This document shows positions 37,538 through 45,336 of a stretch of 64,000 nucleotides of DNA, one piece after another. The DNA comes from Synechococcus sp. KORDI-49 (lineage in GTDB: Bacteria > Cyanobacteriota > Cyanobacteriia > PCC-6307 > Cyanobiaceae), in NCBI RefSeq assembly GCF_000737575.1, contig NZ_CP006270.1, forward strand, positions 65,163 through 129,162, in the 5' to 3' direction. Below the pieces are notes generated by a model that saw only the letters and a list, made by a program, of their open reading frames with translations, was not told where the DNA came from and searched no databases. Position numbers and translations under genes: made by a program. Position 1 is the first letter of the stretch; each line of letters opens with the position of its first letter.

Positions 37538-38572
37538 TCAGGACAGTGTCCCACTCGACTCAGCGAGCATCCGGGCCCGGCAGGCAGAGCTGAACAATCC
37601 GGCATCCGGATCGACCACGGCGGTCACCTGCAGACCGTCGATGAACTCCCGGAAGCGGCCCTTGTCCCGCATCGCCTCGAGGAAGGTGGCTGACCGCAGA
37701 CCCGCCAGCTGCTTCGCTGCGGTGCCGCCTCCCACCCAAAGGCCTCCGGTGCAGAGCTCCTGCAGAGCCAGGTCGCCGGCGGCGGCGCCATAGGCGGAGA
37801 GCCAAAGCTGCTCGGCATGGATCATCAGCGGATCCCCGGCGGCTGCCGCATGGCTGGCCTGCGCTGGAAGATCGCTGGCCATGTTGCGGCGCCAGGCCTC
37901 ACCGATCGCTCGCAGCGGATGGTTGGCAGCCTCCGGTTTCTGCAGCAACCAGTGGGCGATATGTCCAAGGCCGGTGCCGCTGACGATCCGCTCCACCGAC
38001 AGCCGATCCAGGTTGAGGTCCTGCTTGAGCCAGCAGGCGAGCTGCCATTCCTCCTCCGTGCGGGGAGCGAACTCGCGATGGCCGCCCTCACTGGCCAGAG
38101 CCATCAGCCCATGGCTCCCGTGCACCCCCCTGGCCATGCCGAGGCCTGTTCCCGCTCCGAGAATCGCCACCGGTCCGGCGTCGCGTGTGCCCTCCTGCAG
38201 CACCACCTGCTGCTCGGCATCGAAATGGGGCAGGCCGTAGATCAGAACGGCGAAATCGTTCACCAGTTCCAGCTGGTTCATGGCCGCGGCCTCGGCCAGG
38301 GCCCTCTCCTCCAGTTGCCAGGGGAGGTTGGTGATCCTGGCGCTGTGGTTGCGCACAGGCCCTGCCACGGCGATGCAGCCATGCGTGGGTGCTGCGATGC
38401 CCTCCGGCCGGTTGTTGAGGAAGGCCTGGAGCATCGGTTCCAGCGATGGCCATTCGCTGGATGCGAAACGGTGCTGACGCAGAACCTGGAGGCCTGAGCC
38501 ATCGAGGCCGTACAGGGCAAGGAGGGTCTTCGTTCCCCCCATGTCCCCCGCCAGAAGAGTGGTGGCGGCCAT
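37538..38572 (-). CDS. glk: Glucokinase (Glk family)
   Basis: A 344-residue hexokinase-fold enzyme from ATG 38572. The phosphate loop is LLAGDMGGTKTLLALY, the catalytic Asp lies in LELVNDFAVLIYGLPH, and AILGAGTGLGMARGV follows. The length and motifs match the bacterial Glk family, distinct from ROK. It feeds free glucose, for example from glycogen, into glucose 6-phosphate. A longer N-terminal extension was rejected as non-coding. Confidence 0.9.
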   Translation of the reverse strand: MAATTLLAGDMGGTKTLLALYGLDGSGLQVLRQHRFASSEWPSLEPMLQAFLNNRPEGIAAPTHGCIAVAGPVRNHSARITNLPWQLEERALAEAAAMNQLELVNDFAVLIYGLPHFDAEQQVVLQEGTRDAGPVAILGAGTGLGMARGVHGSHGLMALASEGGHREFAPRTEEEWQLACWLKQDLNLDRLSVERIVSGTGLGHIAHWLLQKPEAANHPLRAIGEAWRRNMASDLPAQASHAAAAGDPLMIHAEQLWLSAYGAAAGDLALQELCTGGLWVGGGTAAKQLAGLRSATFLEAMRDKGRFREFIDGLQVTAVVDPDAGLFSSACRARMLAESSGTLS

Positions 38573-38645
38573 GTGACGCTCCGACGCTGTCTGCTTCAGG
38601 CTGCTTCTGATGTCGTCTGCCGTAAAGGCCGGAGACCGGCGGGGT

Positions 38646-39038
38646 TCAGAAAAAGTCGAGCGGCAGCGGTCCCCAGGTGGTGCTGGGCTGGCTCTCATCG
38701 TCGCCGTGACCACTGATCAGGATCCCTTCCCCGAGGCCGTGTTCGATGCGGATCCGGATCGTGCCCCCTTTCTGGTTGGCCTTCAGAAAAACCGGCCCGC
38801 TCTCCTCGGTTGTGTCGACAAGGTCGAGAGGATCCCAGCCCTGGCTGCTCTCCAGAGCGCGCAGCGTCTTGAGCGCCATCTCGGCGGAGGGCGCCATCAC
38901 GCCAACGGTGAACCAGCTGGCCTGGCTCATGGCGGTGGCGAGTTCGGCCCGGAGCCGATCGGCTGCGGCGGGGCTCAGCTCCGGTGCCCCCCGCAACCGG
39001 GCCAGGTCACTCAGCTGGGTGATGCCGGGATCGCTCAT
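38646..39038 (-). CDS. DUF1824 family protein
   Basis: A 130-residue soluble protein with helical N-terminal half (LSPAAADRLRAELATAMSQA) and a beta-rich second half (FLKANQKGGTIRIRIEHGLG, GILISGHGDD). It fits the cyanobacterial DUF1824 family, whose role is unknown to me. Its ATG overlaps the thrS stop by four bases, so it is translated with thrS. Confidence 0.78.
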   Translation of the reverse strand: MSDPGITQLSDLARLRGAPELSPAAADRLRAELATAMSQASWFTVGVMAPSAEMALKTLRALESSQGWDPLDLVDTTEESGPVFLKANQKGGTIRIRIEHGLGEGILISGHGDDESQPSTTWGPLPLDFF

Positions 39039-40870
39039 GGCTTCAGTTCCAGGCCTGCCAGCCGCTGGGCATTCGCCACCTGTGCAGCGGTGAGCAGATC
39101 GGCCACTGGCTTCTCCCCCAGATCCCCGTCGCGGCGGCTGCGCAGGCTCACGGCACTCCGTTCGGCCTCTTTGGCACCGATCACGGCCAGAACAGGGATC
39201 TTCATCTGTTCGCCGCTGCGGATCAGCTTTCCGAGGCGGTCGCCGCTGCGGTCGACGGTGGCGCGCACTCCGGCCTGGGTCAGCTGCTCCAGCAGCTGTT
39301 CGGCATAGGGCTGCACCTCGTCGGTGACCGGCAGCAGCCGCACCTGCTCGGGAGCCAGCCAGAAGGGGTAATCACCGGCATAGTTCTCGGTCATGATCCC
39401 GAAGAACCGTTCCAGGGAGCCGAAGATGGCGCGGTGGATCATGATCGGTCTCTGCTTGCTGCCATCCGCGGCGATGTAGTCGAGCTTGAACCGCTCCGGC
39501 AGGTTGAAATCCAGCTGGATGGTGGAGCACTGCCACATCCGGCCGATGGCGTCTTCGATCTTCAGGTCGATCTTGGGGCCGTAGAAGGCGCCGCCCCCTT
39601 CATCGATCTTGTAGGCCCAGCCCTTGCGTTCGAGGGCTTCGATCAGGCCGTTGGTGGCCAGATCCCAGACGGCGTCATCGCCGATCGATTTCTCCGGACG
39701 GGTGGAGAGGTTGATCTCGTAATTGCTGAAGTCGAAGGTGGAGAGGATCCGTTCGGTGAGGTCCAGGATGCGCAGGATTTCATCGCTGATCTGCTCCGGC
39801 AGGCAGAACACGTGGGCGTCGTCCTGGGTGAACCCCCGCACACGCATCAGGCCGTGCATCACCCCAGGCCGTTCGTAGCGGTACACGGTTCCCAGCTCGG
39901 CCCAGCGGATCGGCAGTTCCCGGTAGCTGCGCAGCTTGCTGGCGTAGGTGAGCACGTGGAAGGGGCAGTTCATCGGCTTGAGCTGGTACTCCCGCTCGTC
40001 CACCTGCATCGGGCCGAACATGCTCTCGGCGTAGAAATCGAGGTGGCCGGAGGTCTTCCAGAGGCTGATGTCGGCCACATGGGGCGTGTAGAGCAGCTCG
40101 TAGCCGCCTTCGAAATGCGCCTGGCGCCAGAACTCCTCGATCAGCAGACGCATGCGGGCGCCGCGGGGGTGCCAGAACACCAGACCGGCTCCGGCTTCAT
40201 CCTCGATCGAGAACAGATCGAGATCCTTGCCGATGCGCCGGTGGTCGCGGCGCAGGGCCTCTTCCTTGCGACGTTTGTGTTCCGTCAGCTGCTCCGGTGT
40301 TTCCCAGGCGGTTCCGTAGATCCGCTGCAGCTGGGCTCTGGTTTCGTCGCCGCGCCAGTAGGCGCCGGCAACACTTTCGAGCTCGAAGGCCTTCGGGTTG
40401 AGCTGTCCTGTGTGCTCCACATGGGGCCCTGCGCAGAGATCCCACCACTCCTCCCCGAGGGTGTAGAGGGTGATCGGCTCCTGCAGTCCTTCGAGGATTT
40501 CGAGCTTGTAAGGCTCGTTCTGAGTCTTGATCTTGGCCTCAGCGTCTGACCTGCTCACCTCGACGCGCTCAAGGGGGAGCTTCTTGTTGATGATCTTGAT
40601 CATCCCTTTCTTGATCGCCTTCAGATCGGCTTCCGTGAAGGGATCCGGGTTGTCGAAGTCGTAGTAGAAGCCTGTTTCGGTCCAGGGGCCGATGGTCACG
40701 CGGGCCTGGGGAAAGAGCTGCTGCACCGCCATGGCCATCACATGGCTCATCGAGTGGCGGATCTTCAGCAGCTGCTCGTTCTCGCTGGTCTTGGGCAGAA
40801 CCACCGGAGCTGAGGGGGCTGGGGTGGTTGCTGCAGCGCTGCTCACCGGTTCCTGGTCAGGGCCCGCCAT
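39035..40870 (-). CDS. thrS: Threonyl-tRNA synthetase
   Basis: A 611-residue class II synthetase from ATG 40870. The editing domain has HSMSHVMAMAV (HxxxH) and a CAGPHVEHTG segment with the third metal ligand. The catalytic core carries MNCPFHVLTY, RYERPGVMHGLMRVRGFTQDDAHVF and FGSLERFFG. The C-terminal anticodon-binding domain is complete. The N-terminal TGS domain of the E. coli enzyme is absent, leaving only a short Ala/Pro-rich lead. Confidence 0.95.
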   Translation of the reverse strand: MAGPDQEPVSSAAATTPAPSAPVVLPKTSENEQLLKIRHSMSHVMAMAVQQLFPQARVTIGPWTETGFYYDFDNPDPFTEADLKAIKKGMIKIINKKLPLERVEVSRSDAEAKIKTQNEPYKLEILEGLQEPITLYTLGEEWWDLCAGPHVEHTGQLNPKAFELESVAGAYWRGDETRAQLQRIYGTAWETPEQLTEHKRRKEEALRRDHRRIGKDLDLFSIEDEAGAGLVFWHPRGARMRLLIEEFWRQAHFEGGYELLYTPHVADISLWKTSGHLDFYAESMFGPMQVDEREYQLKPMNCPFHVLTYASKLRSYRELPIRWAELGTVYRYERPGVMHGLMRVRGFTQDDAHVFCLPEQISDEILRILDLTERILSTFDFSNYEINLSTRPEKSIGDDAVWDLATNGLIEALERKGWAYKIDEGGGAFYGPKIDLKIEDAIGRMWQCSTIQLDFNLPERFKLDYIAADGSKQRPIMIHRAIFGSLERFFGIMTENYAGDYPFWLAPEQVRLLPVTDEVQPYAEQLLEQLTQAGVRATVDRSGDRLGKLIRSGEQMKIPVLAVIGAKEAERSAVSLRSRRDGDLGEKPVADLLTAAQVANAQRLAGLELKP

Positions 40871-40896
40871 CCTATGAGCGAGTTGCGGTTCAGTCT

Positions 40897-41238
40897 GTGA
40901 TCGACAGCGATGGTTCCGGTCCGCCATCGGAGGCCGGAACCCTGATGACATCGCTGCTGGAGTCCTTGCTGGCGGACTTCGATCACTGGTTCAGCCGCGG
41001 GGATGAGCTGCTCAGCCGATGTCCGGATTCGGTGATGTCGGCCGCTGAACGGCAGCAGCTGGCGGAGCGACTGGAGGACGGCAGACGCCGTCTTGTCGCC
41101 ACCCGGGCTCTGATGACCGCCACCGATCAACCGGTGGCGGTTTCTCTGGATGCCATGACCTCCTGGCACGGACTCGTCACCGAGGTCTGGAGTCTGTCGG
41201 CCCGGATCAGGCGCCGAGGTGACGTTTCAGGTCCCTGA
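40897..41238 (+). CDS. DUF2605 family protein
   Basis: A 113-residue soluble helical protein of the DUF2605 type (SLLESLLADFDHWFSRGDEL, ERLEDGRRRLVATRALM, a Trp near the C terminus). No function is known. The GTG at 40897 gives the acidic lead expected before the domain; ATG 40945 is an alternative. It is divergent from thrS. Its last 32 bases overlap the convergent muramidase gene. Confidence 0.72.
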   Translation: MIDSDGSGPPSEAGTLMTSLLESLLADFDHWFSRGDELLSRCPDSVMSAAERQQLAERLEDGRRRLVATRALMTATDQPVAVSLDAMTSWHGLVTEVWSLSARIRRRGDVSGP

Positions 41239-41881
41239 GGTTGCTGCTGTAGAAGCGGGCCAGTTCCTGATGGCTCTTCACCGGTTGTCCGTAGGCGCTG
41301 CGACCGGCCCTGGTGGGGAACGAGGCCCACTCCGGTGCGAGCTGCGCCATGGCCTTGGGGGTCAGACCGCTTCGATCGATCTCCTGGAGAGCGCCGCGGC
41401 GTTTGACCAGGTGAAGTGCTGCCTGGTCCTGATGCTTCGGTTCAAAGCTGTTCAGCTTCAGCTCCTTGGCCACCCCTTTCCAGGTGGTCGGCAGGAACTG
41501 GTAGGCACCGGCGGCTGCGCTGGAGTAGCGCTTCTTCACCACCGTCTCGGGATGACGGGAGAGATCCTTGAACTTCCCACCGCCGTACATGATCTGGTAG
41601 CCCTGGTCTTCACCGTCCTTCCAGGTGCCCTCGGCGTAGCGGATCGTGTTCAGCAGGGCCCGGCGCTGCGGGGTGAGTTCGTAGGGACCGTTCTCCCTCA
41701 CGTTGGCCAGGAGCGATCGGTTGGATGCGGCAGAGGCGGATGACGGCTGCAGGGAAGCAGGCGAGAACGAGACCTTGGAGAGGGGTGCTCCGGAGCAGAA
41801 CAGAAGAGACAGGCAGGCGACACTCGCCAGCAACGGACGGCTGTTCTGTTGCAGATCTTCGAAGCGAAAAGGCCGCTGCAC
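41207..41881 (-). CDS. GH104 muramidase / lambda endolysin-like protein
   Basis: A 224-residue protein with an N-terminal hydrophobic segment (PLLASVACLSLLFCSG) with a Cys that could be a lipid anchor or signal, followed by a Ser-rich linker. The catalytic region shows LLNTIRYAEGTW with the candidate Glu, YQIMYGGGKFKDLSRHP, then AAGAYQFLPTTWKGVAKEL, the signature of GH104 endolysins. It could remodel peptidoglycan. The start is GTG at 41881. A phage-derived fold in a cellular context is plausible; no other phage gene is nearby. Confidence 0.8.
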   Translation of the reverse strand: MQRPFRFEDLQQNSRPLLASVACLSLLFCSGAPLSKVSFSPASLQPSSASAASNRSLLANVRENGPYELTPQRRALLNTIRYAEGTWKDGEDQGYQIMYGGGKFKDLSRHPETVVKKRYSSAAAGAYQFLPTTWKGVAKELKLNSFEPKHQDQAALHLVKRRGALQEIDRSGLTPKAMAQLAPEWASFPTRAGRSAYGQPVKSHQELARFYSSNLRDLKRHLGA

Positions 41882-42113
41882 GCAGTGAAATCAAGTGGAC
41901 GGTCACCTTGCTGGACACGAGGCGGTTGCGCGAGATCGGCCCTGGTGGGGTTGACGCTGACCTTGAAATATGTGTAGGCGGGTGGACGCTGGCTCCGGGA
42001 CTCGCGAGACTCGCCTGGCGGCGGCTGGTCCGGGGCTGTTGCGGGGGTGATTCCGCGCAGTGCCGTCTTGGGCAGCTCTGATCAGTCCGGCTTATCAATG
42101 CTGCGGATCCCGA
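41882..42113. other. Intergenic region between muramidase and trpS
   Basis: The largest gap in the window (232 bases). It must hold the minus-strand promoter of the muramidase gene and the 3' end of the trpS transcript. No confident hairpin with a T run, tRNA or conserved ORF was seen. Confidence 0.5.
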
Positions 42114-43127
42114 TCAGCCCGGAGTCGCGAAGCCGAGGGCATCGCGCACTCTGGAGAGGGTTGCATTGGCCACGCTTTCAGCCTTGTGCCGACCGTTCTT
42201 GAGCACCTGCTCAAGCTCCTTGCGGTCCTCCATCAGCAGGTGGTAACGCGCCTGGATCGGCTCCAGCGCAGCCACGGTGGCCTCCGCCAGGAGTGGTTTG
42301 AACTGACCCCATCCCATGTCGGCGCATTCCGCCGCGGCCTGCTCCCGACCCTTGCCGCTGAGGATGGCGTAGAGGCTGAGGAGATTGTCTGTTTCCGGTC
42401 TCTCCGGGTTGCCGAATTCCAGGCCTCTCTCCGGGTCGGTCTTCGCCCGCTTGATCTTCTTGGTGATCAGCTCCGGTGGATCCAGCAGGGTGATGCGGCT
42501 GCCCTCGTTGGGGTCGCTCTTGCTCATCTTGCTGCGCCCGTCGGTGAGGCTCATCACCCGGGCCCCTTCCTTGAGGATCATCGGCTGGGGAACCTTGAGG
42601 ACCGGATGGTCCTCACTGCCGAAGCGGGCATTGATGCGTTGCTGGGCGATGTCACGGGCCAGTTCCAGATGCTGCTTCTGGTCTTCACCAACTGGCACCA
42701 GATCGGCGTCGTAGAGAAGGATGTCCGCTGCCATCAGCACCGGATAGTCGAGCAGGCCGACGGAGACGTTGTCGCCCTGTTTCACCGCCTTCTCCTTGAA
42801 CTGGATCATCCGTTCCAGCCAGTTCAGAGGGGTGACGCAGTTGAGCAGCCAGCAGAGCTCGCTGTGGGCCGCCACCTGGCTCTGGATGAAGATGGCGCAG
42901 CGCTCCGGATCCATCCCGCAGGCGAGATAGAGGGCGGCGGTGCCGAGGGAGTGCTCCGCGAGCTTCGCCGGGTCATGGGGGACGGTGATCGCGTGCAGAT
43001 CAACCACACACACATAGGTGTCGTGGGTGTTCTGCAGATCGACCCAGTTACGGATCGCCCCCAGCCAGTTGCCCAGATGCAGGGCACCGGTTGGCTGGAC
43101 ACCGGAGAGAACCCGGGGGCGTGGCAT
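42114..43127 (-). CDS. trpS: Tryptophanyl-tRNA synthetase
   Basis: A 337-residue class I synthetase. SGVQPTGALHLGNWLGAIRN carries the HIGH-type motif and GRSKMSKSDP the KMSKS motif. LLDYPVLMAADILLYDADLV and VGEDQKQHLELARDIA line the active site. It is full length and starts three bases after the RGG-rich gene's stop, so they are probably one transcript. Confidence 0.96.
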   Translation of the reverse strand: MPRPRVLSGVQPTGALHLGNWLGAIRNWVDLQNTHDTYVCVVDLHAITVPHDPAKLAEHSLGTAALYLACGMDPERCAIFIQSQVAAHSELCWLLNCVTPLNWLERMIQFKEKAVKQGDNVSVGLLDYPVLMAADILLYDADLVPVGEDQKQHLELARDIAQQRINARFGSEDHPVLKVPQPMILKEGARVMSLTDGRSKMSKSDPNEGSRITLLDPPELITKKIKRAKTDPERGLEFGNPERPETDNLLSLYAILSGKGREQAAAECADMGWGQFKPLLAEATVAALEPIQARYHLLMEDRKELEQVLKNGRHKAESVANATLSRVRDALGFATPG

Positions 43128-43130
43128 CGA

Positions 43131-43748
43131 TCAGGCCTCGGCTTCGGCGGTCTTGGTGGTCTCCTGGTCAGTGGTCTCCGGGTCAGTGGACTCCTGGTCG
43201 GTGGACTCAACGGCCGCCTCGCTCCCGGTCTCGGCCAGGGGTTCAGCCTCGGCATCCGGTGCGGTCTCCGGCTCTGGCTCCGGTGCAGGCTCCGGTTCCG
43301 GCTCTGGAGGCTGGGGCTTGGAGGGGCGGGCGAAGGGATCGGGACGGGACCCGCGTCCACCGCCACCGGAGCGCTCATCGTCGAAGCGACGACCGCGACC
43401 GCCGCCATCCTTCCCGCCGCCATCGCGCCGGCCACCCCGTGCTCCCTGGGAGCGCTGCTGCTCCACCAGTTCACCGAGCTGGCCGTCTTCGAGCATCTGG
43501 CCGAGGGTGCGCACGGCGAAGCCGAGCACCGCAACGGTGGAGCGCAGATTGAAGGCTTCCTGGAGCGCCCGCGCGGAGCGCATCTCGTTGTCGCTCAGGC
43601 GGATGCGGAAACCACCACCTTCGCGGTTCCCGCCGGATGGGCGGCCGCCCCGGTTGCCTCCACGGCCGCCTTCACCCCGGAAGCCCTCACGGCCTCCGTC
43701 ACCCTGACCTCCCTGCTGCTGGGGATCGCTGCCGTACGAATCGCTCAT
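43131..43748 (-). CDS. RGG-rich protein with acidic repetitive tail
   Basis: A 205-residue protein with three zones. Residues ~1-45 are Gly/Arg rich (GRGGNRGGRPSGGNREGGG). A compact central block (~46-100) reads FRIRLSDNEMRSARALQEAF ... FAVRTLGQMLEDGQLGELVE. A second Gly/Arg zone follows (~105-140). The last ~65 residues are Pro/Glu and Thr/Asp/Glu repeats (EPEPEPAPEPEPE, STDQESTDPETTDQETT). RGG zones commonly bind RNA. No enzyme motif is present; the central block is the only likely folded part. Confidence 0.75.
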   Translation of the reverse strand: MSDSYGSDPQQQGGQGDGGREGFRGEGGRGGNRGGRPSGGNREGGGFRIRLSDNEMRSARALQEAFNLRSTVAVLGFAVRTLGQMLEDGQLGELVEQQRSQGARGGRRDGGGKDGGGRGRRFDDERSGGGGRGSRPDPFARPSKPQPPEPEPEPAPEPEPETAPDAEAEPLAETGSEAAVESTDQESTDPETTDQETTKTAEAEA

Positions 43749-43764
43749 GGCCTGCGGCCTGGAA

Positions 43765-44292
43765 TCAGGCGCAAGTGTGCCGCATCGTCGGTGTGCTGTC
43801 AGAAACCCAGCACAGCTTGTGTCGCTCGCGACTGCCTGCGCGCGCCAGCACCAGCATCGGCACCGCGGTGTCCCCGGCTTCGAACATCTCCCTGTAGCGA
43901 CTCAGCAGATCCAGGTATCGCGTGGTGGTCCAGCCATGTCGGCAGGTGTCCTGACTGACCCAGAAGCCCTTGAGGGCGCGTTGGCAGTCTTCCGTCCCGA
44001 ATTCGAGCCAGCAGCGCTGCTGGGCCTGAAGCGGGGAATCTCCCGTGCTCAGGAGCTCCCTGTACCGGATCAGTTCCGGGGCGTCGCCGCCGCCATCGGG
44101 TGGGAGCCAGCGTTGCAGCTGATCCAGTCGGATGCGCGACAGCCGCAGCCAGCAGCGGTCGTGCAGCAGAACCGGCAGTCTCCAGCTCCAGGAGCGCGCC
44201 TGGCGCACTTCCTCCAGCACCCCAAAGAGGGCCAGACGCTGGCGTGCGGTGAGGCTGCCCAGGCGATCGATGCTGATCGGCCCGTCAGCCAT
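43765..44292 (-). CDS. Hypothetical protein, 175 residues
   Basis: A soluble, Arg/Trp-rich protein from ATG 44292 (ADGPISIDRLGSLTARQRLA). It includes DQLQRWLPPDGGGDAPELIR and a TTRYLDLLSRYREMF helix. Six or so Trp residues are spread through it. No family is recognised. Its start overlaps the 3' end of the cation efflux gene by eight bases, so it is probably co-expressed with it. Confidence 0.65.
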   Translation of the reverse strand: MADGPISIDRLGSLTARQRLALFGVLEEVRQARSWSWRLPVLLHDRCWLRLSRIRLDQLQRWLPPDGGGDAPELIRYRELLSTGDSPLQAQQRCWLEFGTEDCQRALKGFWVSQDTCRHGWTTTRYLDLLSRYREMFEAGDTAVPMLVLARAGSRERHKLCWVSDSTPTMRHTCA

Positions 44293-45223
44293 GGGTGCCG
44301 GTGTAGGTGATGCCCTCTTCCACGTAGTCCTTCGGTTCGAGATGAATCGTGCATCGCACAGGGCCGAAGCTCCGATCGAGGCGTTCCTCCACCAGCTCGG
44401 TGATGCTGTGCGCCGTGGCCAGGTCATCGGCCTCAACCACCATGTGCATGTCGATGAACACCTGCTGCCCAAGCACGCCGCGGCTGGCGATGTCGTGGCA
44501 GTTGATCACACCGGGCACCCCCATCGCCTCGGCGTGGATCGCCTCCGGTGCGATGGCGATGTGATCCACAAGCCAGGGCAGGGTGCGGCGCAGGACCTGC
44601 CAGCAGACCCGGATCAGCAGCAGCGCCATGGGGATCGCCAGTGCGACGTCCAGCCAGCTCACCTTCAGCCAGAGGGCTCCGGCCATGCCCACCAGCACGA
44701 CCACGGTGGTCCACACGTCACTGGCGGCGTGCTGGGCATCGGCTTTGAGAAGGGCGCTGTCGAGCCGCCGCCCTTCGTTGTGCTCGTAACCGGCCAGAAG
44801 CAGATTGAGTCCGAGCACCAGCAGCAGCAGCAGCAGCTCCTGGCCCGTCACGCGGATGGCGGGCAGACCCTCCAGAACCCGTTCGCCAGACCTCAGCAGG
44901 ATCTCCAGGGCCGTGAACAGGATGAATCCCGCGATGCCGAGGGCGCCGATCGCTTCGTACTTGTGATGTCCGTACGGGTGATCACGGTCGGGTCTGGGGT
45001 CGGAGAGGTTGTTCGTGATCAGGCCGGTCAGGCTCGAGAGAGCGTCGGTGGCGCTGTGCATGGCATCGGCGATCACGGCGAGGGAGCCGCTGACCAGGCC
45101 GACGGTCAGCTTCAGCAGCGACATCGAGATGTTGAGGGCCAGGGCAACGGTGAGCACGCGCCGGACATTGTTGCGACGGTCGCCTCCTCGTCCCGTGACG
45201 ATCCGTCCGTTACTGGTGGCCAT
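44285..45223 (-). CDS. Cation diffusion facilitator (zinc/cobalt/iron efflux)
   Basis: A 312-residue CDF transporter with six predicted helices. The paired metal sites are visible as IADAMHSATDALSSL in TM2 and DAQHAASDVWTT in TM5. A His-rich loop follows TM2/TM3 (DRDHPYGHHKYE). The C-terminal cytosolic domain (CHDIASRGVLGQQVFIDMHM) is the CDF dimer domain. It exports a divalent metal from the cytosol; the identity is not determinable here. Confidence 0.92.
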   Translation of the reverse strand: MATSNGRIVTGRGGDRRNNVRRVLTVALALNISMSLLKLTVGLVSGSLAVIADAMHSATDALSSLTGLITNNLSDPRPDRDHPYGHHKYEAIGALGIAGFILFTALEILLRSGERVLEGLPAIRVTGQELLLLLLVLGLNLLLAGYEHNEGRRLDSALLKADAQHAASDVWTTVVVLVGMAGALWLKVSWLDVALAIPMALLLIRVCWQVLRRTLPWLVDHIAIAPEAIHAEAMGVPGVINCHDIASRGVLGQQVFIDMHMVVEADDLATAHSITELVEERLDRSFGPVRCTIHLEPKDYVEEGITYTGTHG

Positions 45224-45336
45224 GCATCAGCGCGTTCCGTCCCTTCACGGTATGGAGAACTCAGCGGTCTGACCGGTGTTCCTGGTCGCATGCTGGAGGT
45301 TGAGCTAAGACGACGATTGCCCCTGAGGTCTGCTGC

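Noticed and set aside
41207-41881. Prophage remnant
   Set aside because: Only one phage-like domain is seen. It has an export signal, and the flanking genes are all chromosomal core genes.
43141-43330. Possible tandem repeat or CRISPR-like array
   Set aside because: The short imperfect repeats encode the acidic tail of the RGG-rich protein. No spacers or fixed repeat unit are present.
42060-43958. 632-residue plus-strand open frame
   Set aside because: It lies antisense to trpS and the RGG-rich gene, whose motifs are clear. The translation is a low-complexity mirror of the opposite strand.
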